Shown here: piece after piece, positions 1-8,336 of the stretch
Layout: each line of letters starts with the position of its first letter
Numbering within the stretch: position 1 is the stretch's first letter
Assembly: GCA_027311945.1 (NCBI GenBank)
Contig: DAICXZ010000016.1
Location: 1 to 33,234, forward strand
Reading direction: 5' to 3'
From: Erythrobacter sp.
GTDB taxonomy: Bacteria; Pseudomonadota; Alphaproteobacteria; Sphingomonadales; Sphingomonadaceae
Length of the DNA stretch: 33,234 nt
Translations under genes and position numbers: made by a program
The notes under the pieces: generated by a model
The model's database searches: none
What the model was told of the DNA's origin: nothing
What the model saw: only the letters and a program-made list of their open reading frames with translations

Positions 1-27
1 ATATCGACCACCGGCTCCAGAGGCCGT

Positions 28-90
28 TCCATCGCCAGTGTCGCCCTCCGGTTCCGCTTCGCTCCACCTACGGCCGACACTGGCGATGGA
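28..90. repeat. Inverted repeat with 16-bp perfect arms
   Basis: Positions 28-43 and 75-90 are exact reverse complements (arm TCCATCGCCAGTGTCG) around a 31-nt loop. The DNA lies left of the truncated reductase and right of whatever is outside the window. A minus-strand ATG at 31 with a GGAGGG about 12 nt upstream could start a gene running off the left edge, but only ten codons are visible. The hairpin may be the end of a mobile element or an extragenic palindrome; I do not recognise it. Confidence 0.6.
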
Positions 91-140
91 GGCGTCAATG
101 CACTAACAATCCCCGCGGACCACTCGGTGGGGGCCGGTCA

Positions 141-583
141 CGGGGCCACGACAAATCTTGGTTGCCAGCCATGACGCCGGATGAGTTGCAGAAGGCCGTA
201 TATGACAATCTAGAGAATCTTGCTCTCGGCGCTCTCGATATCGTCAATTTGCGGCTTTGGGGAGATGGGCGCGGACCTACAGAAGGAACTATTAAGTCGG
301 AATTGCGTGTGCTCGCAGACCTGCAACGCCAAGGCTTGGTACGCCATATCGGTTTGAGCAACGTGACGGCCGCTCAGGTTGAGGAAGGAAGAGGTATTTG
401 CGACATCGTTTGTATCCAGAATCATTATAATCTGGAGCATCGAATGGACGATGCCCTGATCGATGATCTGGCATGCCAAGGAATAGCTTATGTGCCGTTC
501 TTTCCATTAGGCGGTTTTAGTCCGATAGGATCAAACGTTTTATTCGATGTGGCGACAGATGTCGGCGCAACACCCCGACAAGT
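141..583 (+). pseudogene. Aldo/keto reductase fragment (internal part only)
   Basis: The frame reads DKSWLPAMTPDEL, then LGALDIVNLR, GLVRHIGLSNVTAAQ, CIQNHYNLEHR, GIAYVPFFPLGGFSP and GATPRQV. These blocks match the second half of NADPH-dependent aldo/keto reductases, with the conserved GLSN and QNxYN substrate/cofactor segments. About the first 100 residues, including the catalytic Asp and Tyr region, are missing on the left. The C-terminal NADPH-binding end after GATPRQV is replaced by what appears to be an IS3 terminus at about 584. The open frame continues to 776 only through insertion-sequence DNA. The AT content is higher than in the core genes. It cannot make a working reductase. Confidence 0.75.
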
Positions 584-642
584 GAGGTGGTCCCGTCTTC
601 TTGGACAGGTTGGCGGCGAAGTTAAGCTAATCCCGGATGTGA

Positions 643-1246
643 TTATGCCGCCAGTCTGGTCATCAGATCATGGGGGGCATGCCCCCCATGATCTGAAGCG
701 TCGATCCGTCCATAGGCCTCTGCCGGGGTCTGCCCCGCTAGACCCGAGTGCGGTCGCTGCGTGTTGTAGTAGGTGATCCAACGAGCAAGGCCAGTGCGCA
801 GCTCCGAACCGGTCTCGAAGGCGTGGAGATAAACGCATTCATATTTGAGAGATCGCCACAGCCGCTCGATGAACACGTTATCCATCCAGCGGCCTCGGCC
901 GTCCATGCTGATCCGCACCTCGGCATCCCGCAGCACGCTGGTGAAGGCTAGCGAAGTGAACTGACTACCCTGATCCGTATTGAAGTTCTCGGGACGACCG
1001 AAGCGCGCCAGCGCTTCCTCCAAAGCCGCCACGCAGAAGCCCGCATCCATCGTGTTCGACAGGCGCCAGGCCAAGACCTTGCGGGTCGCCCAGTCCATCA
1101 CCGCGACCAGGTACAGGAACCCTCGGCGCATCGGGATGTAGGTCACATCCGCACACCACACATGGTTCGGTCGCACTATCTCCAGCTTGCGCAGCAGATA
1201 CGGATAAATCCGATGCTGCGGATGCGGATCACTCGTGGTAGCCATC
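643..1246 (-). pseudogene. IS3-family transposase orfB, N-terminally truncated
   Basis: The reading frame contains the rve-type DDE integrase core. The first Asp is in HVWCADVTYIPM, the second in FNTDQGSQFTS, and the Glu in NVFIERLWRSLKYECVY. It then has the usual IS3 tail WITYYNTQRPHSGLAGQTPAEAYG. All three catalytic acidic residues are present, but the N-terminal helical part of OrfB and the whole of OrfA are missing. Similarity begins around TSDPHPQHRIYPYLLR near 1245. The last 17 residues are read through the 34-bp palindrome at 663-696 and are probably not part of the original protein. This type most resembles the IS51-like branch of IS3, judged from memory of the family. Confidence 0.85.
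663..696. repeat. Perfect 34-bp palindrome
   Basis: The sequence is self-complementary over 34 bases with its centre between 679 and 680. The core is GGGGGGCATGCCCCCC, flanked by ATGATCTGA on one side and its complement on the other. It sits at the very end of the IS3 orfB frame. It can form a 15- to 17-bp hairpin on either strand and may act as a terminator or as part of the element end. Confidence 0.85.
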
Positions 1247-1270
1247 CGGTGAGGGCCGCAGGTACGATCG

Positions 1271-1894
1271 TCAATTGATTGCCGATTTGATGATGTGCTT
1301 TGCGGCGGCGTTGCGTCGGGCGGCGATACGGCCGAGAGCGACCTGGATGGGGAATACGTCCAGTTCAGCGGTGTGGTATCCGTCGAGCCATTCGGTGATC
1401 TCGGCATGATCGGGATGGGTGGGATCGGCTCTGGCTTCCAGCATCGCGTAGAAGCCGGGGATGCCGCCGCAATCCTCGGGTGGACAGTCACGTTCGCCGG
1501 CGATGAACCGGGGATATGCTGTGCCGGGGTCGCCGGATCGCACATCGCTGACGATAAGGCTGTGCTCCCAGTTGTCGCCGAAATCGTAAGTGTAGTCGAT
1601 CCTCGTCGTACCGGGGGCGAGCACATTACGCAGACGCGTGCGAGAGGCGACCTTGCGCGGCGGCGTGTTCCAGTCATCGTCCATGGCCGGGCCATAGGTC
1701 TGACGGTCGACGACTAGTTCCCAGAGGTGATAGTCCAGCCATCCCATGGTGCACTGGACGATATCGTGCAGGACCTTGAGGGTGATCGATGTCGGAACTT
1801 CAACCACACGCCAGATCGGCGGATCGCAATCCTTCAGCTCGATACGAAGCGTGGCGATCTCGGTGAAGCTATCGATGGCACTGCGGGCAGTCAT
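1271..1894 (-). CDS. pRiA4b ORF-3-like protein, IS66 passenger
   Basis: The 207-aa protein shows the PRiA4_ORF3 pattern: an N-terminal LRIELKDCDPPIWRVVEVP strand, TLKVLHDIVQCTMGW, DYHLWEL, then TYDFGDNWEHSL and DCPPEDCGGIPGFY. These are the best-conserved blocks of the family, whose molecular role is unknown. The start codon overlaps the tnpC stop as ATGA (1891-1894), so translation is probably coupled to the transposase operon. Genes of this family are often found beside IS66 transposases, which supports a passenger role. The gene is intact even though tnpC is broken. No signal peptide or membrane segment is seen. Confidence 0.85.
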   Translation of the reverse strand: MTARSAIDSFTEIATLRIELKDCDPPIWRVVEVPTSITLKVLHDIVQCTMGWLDYHLWELVVDRQTYGPAMDDDWNTPPRKVASRTRLRNVLAPGTTRIDYTYDFGDNWEHSLIVSDVRSGDPGTAYPRFIAGERDCPPEDCGGIPGFYAMLEARADPTHPDHAEITEWLDGYHTAELDVFPIQVALGRIAARRNAAAKHIIKSAIN

Positions 1895-3523
1895 GCTGCC
1901 TGCGATAGCACGCCCTCGCGCCTGCGCCAGTTCCAGGGCAGCAGCTCATCGAGCCGGCTGACAGGATGCTCTGCGATGCGGGCGAGGACATCGGCGAGCC
2001 AGGCCTGCGGATCGACGTTGTTGAGGCGCGCAGTCTGGATGAGCGGATAGAGGATCGCGGCACGTTGACCGCCGCGATCGGAACCGCAGAACGCGTTCGG
2101 CAGCATTGTTGGTCAGGCAGATCCGGCCGTCGTCGAGGAAGTGGGTGAACGCATGCCAACGCCGGAGCATGTAGAGACAAGCCTTGGCGAGGTCGTGGCT
2201 TCGTGACAGCCTGGCAAGTTGGGCCGTCAGCCACTCGTGCAACTCGGTCATCAGCGGTGCGCTGAGTTCCTGGCGCGCGGCGAGGCGCTCAGCCACATTC
2301 TTACCATTGATGGTGCGCTCGATATCGAACAGGGCATCGATCCGTTGCACCGCCTCGAGTGCGATCGGATAGATCATCGCGGTTCGCGCTCCCCGGCTCT
2401 TCTTGCGGGCGGTGCCCACGACATCGGCCAGTTCGAAGAACTTGCGCCGCGCATGAGCGAAGCAGCCGGCTTCGCGCACAGGCGCAGGCTCGCGTCCCTC
2501 GCGATAGAGCTCGCCGTAACCGCCATAGGCGTCGGCCTGCAGGATCCCTGACCAGGACGCGAGATGCGTGCGGGGATATTCGCCGCGCCGGTCGCGCGAG
2601 TAGTGGAACAGCGCAGCGGGCGGATCGGCGCCGGCGAACGGCCGGTCATCGCGCACATAGACCCACAACCTGGCCGTATCGGTCTTGCCCTTGGCCATGA
2701 CAGGTACGGTGGTGTCGTCGCCATGCAGTCGCTCGGCGGCAAGGACGTGGGCTTCGATACGCCGGTAGAGCGGCATCAGCGCGAATGACGCGGCGCCGAC
2801 CTGGTCGGCGAGCGTCGAGGTGCTGAGCTCCACGCCTTCGCGGGCAAAGCGCTCGGCCTGGCGGTTCAGAGGCTGGTGCTGGCCGTACTTCTCGAAGAGC
2901 AGCATGGCGAGGAAGCTTGGGCCTGCCCACCCACGCGGGACGACGTGGAACGGCGCCGGAGGCTGGGTGATCTTCTCGCAGTCCCGGCAGGCGAACTTCT
3001 CGCGCACCGTCTGGATGACCTTCCATGAACGGGGGATCACCTCGAGCGTCTCGGTTACGTCCTCACCGAGCTTCGACAGGCGCGCGCCGCCGCAGGCCGG
3101 ACACGAGCACGGTGCGGGCACGACGACGCGTGTCCGCGGCAGGTGCTCGGGGAACGGCTTCCTCGCTGGCTTCCTGCGCTCGAAGGCGGTGACGGTGGCC
3201 GTCTTCGTGGCAGCATCTTCGGCCACCAGGTCGTCTTCGGCTGCATCGCCTTCGAGATCTTCGAGCTGCAGCTCCATCTGGTCGAGCAGGCGCCGGGTGC
3301 GTTCGGCGCTGGCGCCGTACTGCTCGCGTCTGAGCCTGGCGATCTGCAGCTTGAGGTGCGCGATCAGCGCCTCGGTCGCGCTCTCCCGGGCCTTTGCGCT
3401 GGCGAGTTCCGCTTCGACCCGTACAGCCCGCTGTTCCGCTGCCTCGGCCTTTTGGATCGATGTCAGGAGCAGCGCTTTGAGCGCATCGACGTCATCCGGG
3501 AGAGGCGAGGTAGCGGCTTCCAC
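1891..3523 (-). pseudogene. tnpC: IS66 transposase TnpC, frameshifted
   Basis: The protein begins with a coiled-coil leucine-rich region (about residues 15-85). A zinc-finger-like CxxC block with CSCPACGG and CRDCEK follows, then the DDE core with ERLHGDDTTVPV, QADAYGGYGELY and NNAAERVLR. After NNAAER the frame shifts near 2098 into nonsense. The correct end (FCGSDRGGQRAAILYPLIQTARLNN and the family-typical LDELLPWNW) is read in another frame from 2106 to 1891. Family members carry about ten more residues between AAERxLR and FxGSDRGG, so a deletion of a few tens of bases is the likely cause. The start is taken as GTG at 3523; no strong ribosome site was seen. Confidence 0.85.
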
Positions 3524-3583
3524 AGGGAGAATGAATCAGCATCCACCCGCCGCTGCAAGGTCAAAATGGCAGGCCGGCTGCGA

Positions 3584-3925
3584 TTATCCTGCGCTTGCCG
3601 GGCTCCACGAATACTGCGGGTTACGCCAGTCGATCCCTTCCAGCAGGCAGGCCAGCTGCGAACTGGTCAGTGACACGACGCCCTCCCTGGCCGAAGGCCA
3701 TACGAACCGGCCCCTCTCGAGCCGCTTGGCGTAAAGCGACATGCCGATCCCGTCGTGCCAGATGATCTTCACCAGCGAGCCGGCGCGGCCCCGGAACAAG
3801 AACAGATCGCCGCCGTGAGGATCGCGCTTCAGACCCTGTTGGACCAGCAGCGCCAGGCCCGGCATCCCCTTGCGCATGTCGGTGTGGCCCATCGCGATCC
3901 ACACCCGCACGCCCGAGGGGATCAT
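3584..3925 (-). CDS. tnpB: IS66 accessory protein TnpB
   Basis: The 113-aa protein has the IS66 Orf2 signature: VRVWIAMGHTDMRKGMPGLALLVQ, DPHGGDLFLFRGRAGSLVKIIWHDGIGMSLYAKRLERGRFVWP. Its start overlaps the tnpA stop as ATGA at 3922-3925, which implies translational coupling. TnpB is required with TnpA and TnpC for transposition of IS66-type elements, though its biochemical role is poorly known. Length and motifs are normal and no damage is visible. Confidence 0.92.
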   Translation of the reverse strand: MIPSGVRVWIAMGHTDMRKGMPGLALLVQQGLKRDPHGGDLFLFRGRAGSLVKIIWHDGIGMSLYAKRLERGRFVWPSAREGVVSLTSSQLACLLEGIDWRNPQYSWSPASAG

Positions 3926-4293
3926 CGCAGCGCCTTCAGGGCGGCGGTCACCTGTCCTGGCGATGCCGCAGCGAAGATGCTCACCCGCTTGCCGCGTGCC
4001 AGGTCAACAACCATCGCCGGATGGACGCCCGCGCGCGCGGTTCCCTGGTCCTCGACCACCATGGCCTCGGCGAAACCCGGTCCCGGCAGGGCCTCCGGTA
4101 CCGGTTCAGCGTTCGCTTCGCGAAGCTTGCGGCGCCAGGTATAGATCAGCCCCGTCGACACATCGTGCCGTCGGGCAACATCGGCCACGTAGGCTCCCGG
4201 CGAAAACGCCTCGGTCAGGATCTTCAGCCGCTCTTCCTGGCTCCACCGCCGGCGGCGCTCCGGCCCCGAAAATACCGTAATCTGGCCCATCAA
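3922..4293 (-). CDS. tnpA: IS66 TnpA, helix-turn-helix protein
   Basis: The 123-aa protein contains the IS66/IS3-type HTH_8 segment RRRRWSQEERLKILTEAFSPGAYVADVARRHDVSTGLIYTWRRKL at residues 13-57. A variable tail ends in ASPGQVTAALKAL. This is the first gene of the IS66 operon and is likely to bind the element ends. Upstream, 4296-4343 carries repeated AAGCGTGCTC-like motifs and the presumed terminal repeat, where the promoter should lie. The gene appears intact. Confidence 0.92.
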   Translation of the reverse strand: MMGQITVFSGPERRRRWSQEERLKILTEAFSPGAYVADVARRHDVSTGLIYTWRRKLREANAEPVPEALPGPGFAEAMVVEDQGTARAGVHPAMVVDLARGKRVSIFAAASPGQVTAALKALR

Positions 4294-4343
4294 CCGCTCC
4301 TAAGCACGCTCACAAGAGCACGCTTAAGACCGGTCACTCACCG

Positions 4344-4595
4344 CCTCAGCAAGGCGGGACACGCCGGATGCTTACGGAAGAGCTTCCAGACGGAGAGCTG
4401 CGCATACGCTTTACATCCGGCGGCATGCGGGAACTTGCGGAACACCTTTTCGGCTGGGGCGGTGATCTTGTGATTGAGGGGCCGGAGAGTTTGATCGTTA
4501 CGATGCGCGAAAGGCTTGAGCTTGGCCATCCGCTACTTCCTAGACACCAGAACTTTCCTGATGCGACCGAAGATGTCGGGGGGGAGGGGCGATAG
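4344..4595 (+). pseudogene. WYL-domain regulator, C-terminal stub
   Basis: The frame contains EELPDGELRIRF, GGMRELAEHLFGWGGDLVIEGPESL and RERLELG. This is the last part of a WYL-domain transcriptional regulator (YafY/DeoR-like), including the WCX-type C-terminal extension. The N-terminal winged-helix DNA-binding domain and most of the WYL domain are missing, cut off at the IS66 end. No start codon with a ribosome site belongs to it; the internal ATG at 4368 is not a real start. The intact gene probably controlled its own neighbourhood. Confidence 0.65.
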
Positions 4596-4686
4596 GCGGG
4601 TAAGGAAGTACTCGCCCAAGAATCGGCCGCGGGGCACCCGTTTAAAGGATGGCGAACGTTGACTCTTAGTCAGGTGCCAATTGTCT

Positions 4687-5211
4687 TCAGGTTTTGCAAA
4701 ACCGATGCCGAAGTTGACCTAGAGCAGATCGCAAACGATTACTGTCTCGTTCCAGGATTTCCAGAATCGCTGGAGCCTCTGCCTGCTCGACCACCAAGAG
4801 ATCCCGGGTCGCTCGACCTGTGCGGATGGCGAGCACCCGAGCGACAAGATGCCATTGTCCTCTATGATCGAGCGTAACAGTGAAAATGCCATGCGAGAGT
4901 TGGGTTCGAAGTGCGTCGTGCTTCCGAAAATCGTCTATGGGCATCACTGCTGGCTTGCCCTCATTGGCGAAGGCACCAGTAGCACCCACAGCATTCGCTA
5001 GGGCGTCATATCGCTGACCTACTAGGTGAGGCAGCTTGAGCACGGGAGTGCGCTCGCCGACTGCCGCCAGCACTAATAAGGTTTCTGTGACCGCTGCCTC
5101 ACTGCGCGCAAAGGCGTCAAGGCAGCGCCCACGCCACGCCGCAGCAGCCTCCCTCGCCGCTTCGAATGGAGCTCGTGGCAGCGCCGCCTCAATTGATGAT
5201 ACTGCGTTCAT
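4687..5211 (-). CDS. Hypothetical protein, 174 aa
   Basis: I do not recognise this family. The protein is soluble, Ala/Arg-rich, with a helical N-terminus (EAAREAAAAWRGRCLDAF and ETLLVLAAVGERTPVLKLPHLV). A more beta-like middle (HGIFTVTLDHRGQWHLVARVLAIRTG) is followed by a helical C-terminal end. An AAAGGG ribosome site lies about 5 nt before the ATG at 5211. Codon use is less GC-rich than the core chromosome, consistent with acquired DNA. About 77 bp separate it from the upstream helix-turn-helix gene on the same strand, so they may form an operon. The weak plus-strand frame at 4659-4877 is judged a shadow. Confidence 0.6.
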   Translation of the reverse strand: MNAVSSIEAALPRAPFEAAREAAAAWRGRCLDAFARSEAAVTETLLVLAAVGERTPVLKLPHLVGQRYDALANAVGATGAFANEGKPAVMPIDDFRKHDALRTQLSHGIFTVTLDHRGQWHLVARVLAIRTGRATRDLLVVEQAEAPAILEILERDSNRLRSALGQLRHRFCKT

Positions 5212-5288
5212 TTATTCCCTTTAAGAGGAATTTGATTGAGTTCGCGTAAGCGAGCTGACCTGCGCGGGTGATGGCTGATCGCTGGCGG

Positions 5289-5942
5289 TTACTTCGTGAC
5301 CTTCGCTCCTACCAGCCGCTCAATGCTCTCCACGCTGATCAGGGTGCGGCGGCCGACTTTTGTTCTCTCCAGAGTGCCATCCCGCATAAGCTGATCGATC
5401 TTGGTGCGACCCAGCCCTGTCGCTTGCACGGCCTGCGCGACTGTCGCGGTAAGGTCGCCTGGCTTGATCGGCGGAACTTGCTTTCCTATGGGCTTGCAGT
5501 CTTGTGAAGGTGTAGTGGAAGCGCTGCTTATCTGAGGTTCTGTCATGCGAGCAGGGGGCTCGTGGAAGATAGTTGCAGGCGCATTCGCGCAATAACGCTC
5601 AAGCACTTTGATGAGCGAAGCTTCAGAAAAGCTGACGCCCGTGATGAGCACTGAGGGATGCCCACCTTGGAGCGGCGAGCCTTCGATCCTGACCGTTCTT
5701 CCGGTCAGTGCTTCAGGCACCTGGCCTGCAGCTACAATTCGATCCCAATCCTCGGGAGGAAGCTGACAATCGCGCACCGTTTCGGCCGCGCCCCCTGTGG
5801 GTCTGATCTCGCGCATCAATGCATAGGTCTTGATCAGGCCCGCTGCGGCGAAGTCGGCAAGGAGGCTGCCAGCAGCATTAAGGCCTTTAGCTTCGACCAG
5901 TTCGATGGCCCGGCTGGGAAGGATTGGTTGATGGGCTGACAT
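5289..5942 (-). CDS. Excisionase-like helix-turn-helix protein
   Basis: The last 60 residues of this 217-aa protein (VAQAVQATGLGRTKIDQLMRDGTLERTKVGRRTLISVESIERL) form a MerR/excisionase-type helix-turn-helix that normally binds attachment-site or operator DNA. The first 140 residues (LLADFAAAGLIKTYALMREI, PPEDWDRIVAAGQVPEALTGRTVRIEG) are not recognised, and a Pro/Ser-rich linker joins the two. The start is ATG at 5942, preceded by GGGAAAAAGC, rather than the upstream ATG at 5981. The gene reads away from the tRNA-Val 214 bp to its right. No integrase is visible, so it may be a leftover of an integrated element or a regulator. Confidence 0.65.
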   Translation of the reverse strand: MSAHQPILPSRAIELVEAKGLNAAGSLLADFAAAGLIKTYALMREIRPTGGAAETVRDCQLPPEDWDRIVAAGQVPEALTGRTVRIEGSPLQGGHPSVLITGVSFSEASLIKVLERYCANAPATIFHEPPARMTEPQISSASTTPSQDCKPIGKQVPPIKPGDLTATVAQAVQATGLGRTKIDQLMRDGTLERTKVGRRTLISVESIERLVGAKVTK

Positions 5943-6155
5943 GCTTTTTCCCGGTTCTTGGCGGACCTGTCTGCCAAGCAATCGTGAAAATGCCGTAACC
6001 CGCTGGTTCGGCTCTGGAATCGGTCAGAAGAAGGCCAGTCAGCTATGGCTGCGACATCAAACGGCGATGTTCGCTCATGTTCGCCGAGCGCCACCTGCGT
6101 TTTTCATGTTTTTTTCATGGAAACGCTGACCATCTCTTCTAAATGCTTGAAAAGA
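5943..6155. other. Intergenic stretch next to tRNA-Val
   Basis: I see no gene here. It is AT-richer than the core, with runs of T near 6100-6118. A 10-bp stem (6130-6139 with 6149-6158, one G-T pair) sits directly after the tRNA 3' end but has no T tract. A direct repeat GTTC-N6-GTTC lies at 6069-6082. Integration at the tRNA could have left an attachment site, but I found no second copy of the tRNA 3' end in the window. Confidence 0.4.
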
Positions 6156-6230
6156 TGGTGGGCGCGGCAAGGATTGAACTTGCGACCCCACCCGTGTGAA
6201 GGGTGTGCTCTACCACTGAGCTACGCGCCC
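6156..6230 (-). tRNA. tRNA-Val(CAC)
   Basis: The minus strand folds as a normal cloverleaf. The acceptor GGGCGCG pairs with CGCGCCC, the D arm is GCTCAGTGGTAGAGC, and the anticodon stem CACCC/GGGTG holds the loop TTCACAC with anticodon CAC. The T arm is GCAAG-TTCAATC-CTTGC, and the discriminator A is followed by an encoded CCA. The 75-nt gene lies 96 bp downstream of sppA and forms the border between accessory DNA (left) and core genes (right). Confidence 0.95.
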
Positions 6231-6326
6231 GCCCTTGCGATTCGCGAACAGGTCGCGTCCCGGGCAGGGGCGCGCCTTTGCCACTTGTCCCGGCGCTTGG
6301 CAAGGGCCTCTTGCAGCAGAATTGCG

Positions 6327-8222
6327 TCAGCGTCCCGTTAGTAAGGCCAGCAGTGCACTCCAGCCCATCGGCGCATCGGCCTTGGCAGGAGCGCGGGTCT
6401 GCCCCTCGATCACGCATCCAAGGCATCGCGCCTGCACGCCGGGGCTCGCCATCATCTGCTCCAGATCGCGCAGCATGTCTGCCAAGATGCGCCCGTTGTC
6501 TCCCGCAATCGCGGCAGAGACTGTGAGCGGCTGGCTGGCCTCTGTGGCCTCGCCGGTCAGCATGCCTTCGATCATGGCCTCGAACGGATCGCGCGGGTCG
6601 GCCAACCGCTTCACGCCCCAGCTGCCCTCATCAAGCCTGGCCTGCTGCGCGGCATAGGCGAGCGCATCATCGAGCCCGCCGAACTGGTCGACCAGCCCGA
6701 GCTGGCGCGCGGTGCCGCCGGTCCAGACGCGGCCCTGCGCCACCTGGTCGATCTGCGCAGGCGTCAGCTTGCGCGCGCGCGCCACGAGGCCGGTAAAGCG
6801 GCGATAGATGGACTGCGTTTCGATCCGCATCAGGGCATCGGCCTCGGGCGAGAAGCCGCCCAGCACATCGGGCTGGCCCGAAAGCGGCGTGACCGCGACC
6901 CGCTCCGGATTGACGCCGTATTCCTGCAGCAGCCCCTCGAACGAGGGCACCATCAGCACCACGCCGATCGAGCCGGTCACCGTCTCAGGCTCGGCGAACA
7001 CGCGCTCGCCCGCTGTCGCGATCCAGTAGCCGCCGCTGGCCGCATAGTTGGCCATCGAGACCACCACCGGGATCTTCTTGTCGCGGTAGCGGATCAGCGC
7101 GCGGCGGATCGTTTCCGAGCCGGTGACCGTGCCGCCGGGCGAATCGATCCGCACCACCAGTGCGGCCAGATCGTCGTCGAGTGCATCGTCCAGTAGGCGC
7201 TCGATCCGGGCTGCACCGGCGGTGCCGGGGCCGGCCTCGCTGTCGTTGATTGCCCCGGCGATGGTCACCACGCCGATGGTCTTCTTGCCCGATTTCTCGT
7301 CTGCACCGGAATGGGCGACATAGGTGTCCAGCTCGGTATGGGCGAAGGCGGCGGGGTGGTCGTCCCACTCGTCCTTGCCCGCCAGCTCGGCGATATGCGC
7401 GCCCCATTGGGCATAGGTGCCGATGGAGTCGACGAAACCGGCGCTCACGGCGAGCTTCGCCATGTCGCCCCCCTCGGCAGTGAGCGCTGCCTCGATATCG
7501 GTGGTGATGGCGTCGAAATCGGCCTCGGGCCGGGCCTTGACGATGGCGGCGCGATATTCGTCCCACAGCTCGCCGATATAGGCCTCGGTGTTCTGGCGGA
7601 ATTCGGGCGACATGGCGGCGTTGGCATAGGGTTCGCCCGTGCCCTTGTAGCTGCCCACCTGATAGACATGCGCGGTGACGCCGAACCGCTCCAGCGCGTC
7701 GGCATAGAACAGGATGGTGCCGCCGGGGCCGTGAATGGCAACGCCGCCCATCGGGTCGACCCAGACTTCGTTAGCCTGCGCGGCCAGCGTCATCGCATCG
7801 TCGGTATAGGCGAGGGCATAGGCGCTGACCGGCTTGCCCGCCGCGCGGAAGCGGGAGAGCGCATCGGCCACGTCCTTGACCGAGACCTGGCCGCCGCCGG
7901 TGAAGGTGGTGAGATCGAGCGCGATGGCCTTGATCCGGTCGTCCTCAGCGGCGCTGTCGATGGCGTGGGCAAGTTCGTGCGCGGCATATTCGCGGGTGGG
8001 CAGGCTGCGCGAGAGCAGGGTCGAGAACGGGTCGATCGCAGCGACTTCTTCGACGATGGAGCCATCCAGCTTCAGCAGCAGCGCCCCCTCGTTAACAGTG
8101 CCCGGATTGGGGCGGGCGGACAGCGCAGCGAACAGCAGGGTGAAGAACAGCAGGAAGAAGGCAAGCGCCAGCGCATCCTTGATTCCAACCAACAGGCGCC
8201 AGACCTTGCGCGCAAAACTCAT
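6327..8222 (-). CDS. sppA: Signal peptide peptidase SppA, 67K type
   Basis: The 631-aa protein is a membrane-anchored serine/lysine-dyad protease that degrades signal peptides left in the inner membrane. A hydrophobic N-terminal segment (about residues 17-35) anchors it. Two S49 repeats follow. The first contains the general-base lysine in [11 protein letters not shown] (Lys193) and the second the nucleophile in [11 protein letters not shown] (Ser396), the positions expected from the E. coli 67K enzyme. Length is typical of the long form. The upstream 114 bp are shared with the divergent pyrB. The C-terminal tail (about 570-631) is variable, with no recognised motif. Confidence 0.95.
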   Translation of the reverse strand: MSFARKVWRLLVGIKDALALAFFLLFFTLLFAALSARPNPGTVNEGALLLKLDGSIVEEVAAIDPFSTLLSRSLPTREYAAHELAHAIDSAAEDDRIKAIALDLTTFTGGGQVSVKDVADALSRFRAAGKPVSAYALAYTDDAMTLAAQANEVWVDPMGGVAIHGPGGTILFYADALERFGVTAHVYQVGSYKGTGEPYANAAMSPEFRQNTEAYIGELWDEYRAAIVKARPEADFDAITTDIEAALTAEGGDMAKLAVSAGFVDSIGTYAQWGAHIAELAGKDEWDDHPAAFAHTELDTYVAHSGADEKSGKKTIGVVTIAGAINDSEAGPGTAGAARIERLLDDALDDDLAALVVRIDSPGGTVTGSETIRRALIRYRDKKIPVVVSMANYAASGGYWIATAGERVFAEPETVTGSIGVVLMVPSFEGLLQEYGVNPERVAVTPLSGQPDVLGGFSPEADALMRIETQSIYRRFTGLVARARKLTPAQIDQVAQGRVWTGGTARQLGLVDQFGGLDDALAYAAQQARLDEGSWGVKRLADPRDPFEAMIEGMLTGEATEASQPLTVSAAIAGDNGRILADMLRDLEQMMASPGVQARCLGCVIEGQTRAPAKADAPMGWSALLALLTGR

Positions 8223-8336
8223 CTCTTCGATCCCATTTATCGTGCCGTGGAGGGCAGTCTAGTAAGCCTTTGCCATGCCCGCCAGCGGCAAAAGCGCTTG
8301 AGCAGGCAGGCGCTTGCGATTAACGGATCGGGCTTG

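Larger units (their letters stand above)
584..1246 (-). mobile_element. Truncated IS3-family element (right part)
   Basis: The segment holds the 3' half of an IS3-family orfB reading leftward, followed by a short non-coding end. The junction with the aldo/keto reductase lies near 584, where the sequence changes to TGAGGTGGTCCC, a plausible IS3 right-end repeat that begins with TG. The other end, with orfA and the first part of orfB, is missing and is replaced by the IS66 element near 1247. The element is therefore dead. The boundaries are inferred from where protein similarity stops and are good to roughly 10 bp. Confidence 0.6.
1247..4343 (-). mobile_element. IS66-family insertion sequence with passenger gene
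   Basis: The element reads right to left: tnpA, tnpB, tnpC, then a pRiA4b ORF-3-like gene. It has the standard IS66 order and tight spacing, with an ATGA overlap between tnpA and tnpB. The ends are placed at the shared heptamer CGGTGAG (1247-1253) and its inverse (4337-4343). The IS3 coding similarity stops on the left there and the WYL similarity starts on the right. No 8-bp target duplication is visible at these limits, and the flanking genes differ, so a deletion or rearrangement followed insertion. tnpC carries a frameshift, so transposition in its own right is unlikely. Confidence 0.8.

Noticed and set aside
1-31. Possible minus-strand gene start at 31 running off the window
   Set aside because: Only ten codons are visible, and the ATG lies inside a hairpin arm.
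6069-6082. GTTC-N6-GTTC, like an alphaproteobacterial LexA site
   Set aside because: The accepted site has a 7-base spacer; here it is 6, and there is no SOS gene beside it.
6130-6158. Terminator after tRNA-Val
   Set aside because: A stem can be drawn but there is no T tract, and part of it uses the tRNA CCA end.
7311-8336. Upstream extension of the pyrB frame
   Set aside because: It is the antisense of sppA, and PyrB similarity starts only after 8337.
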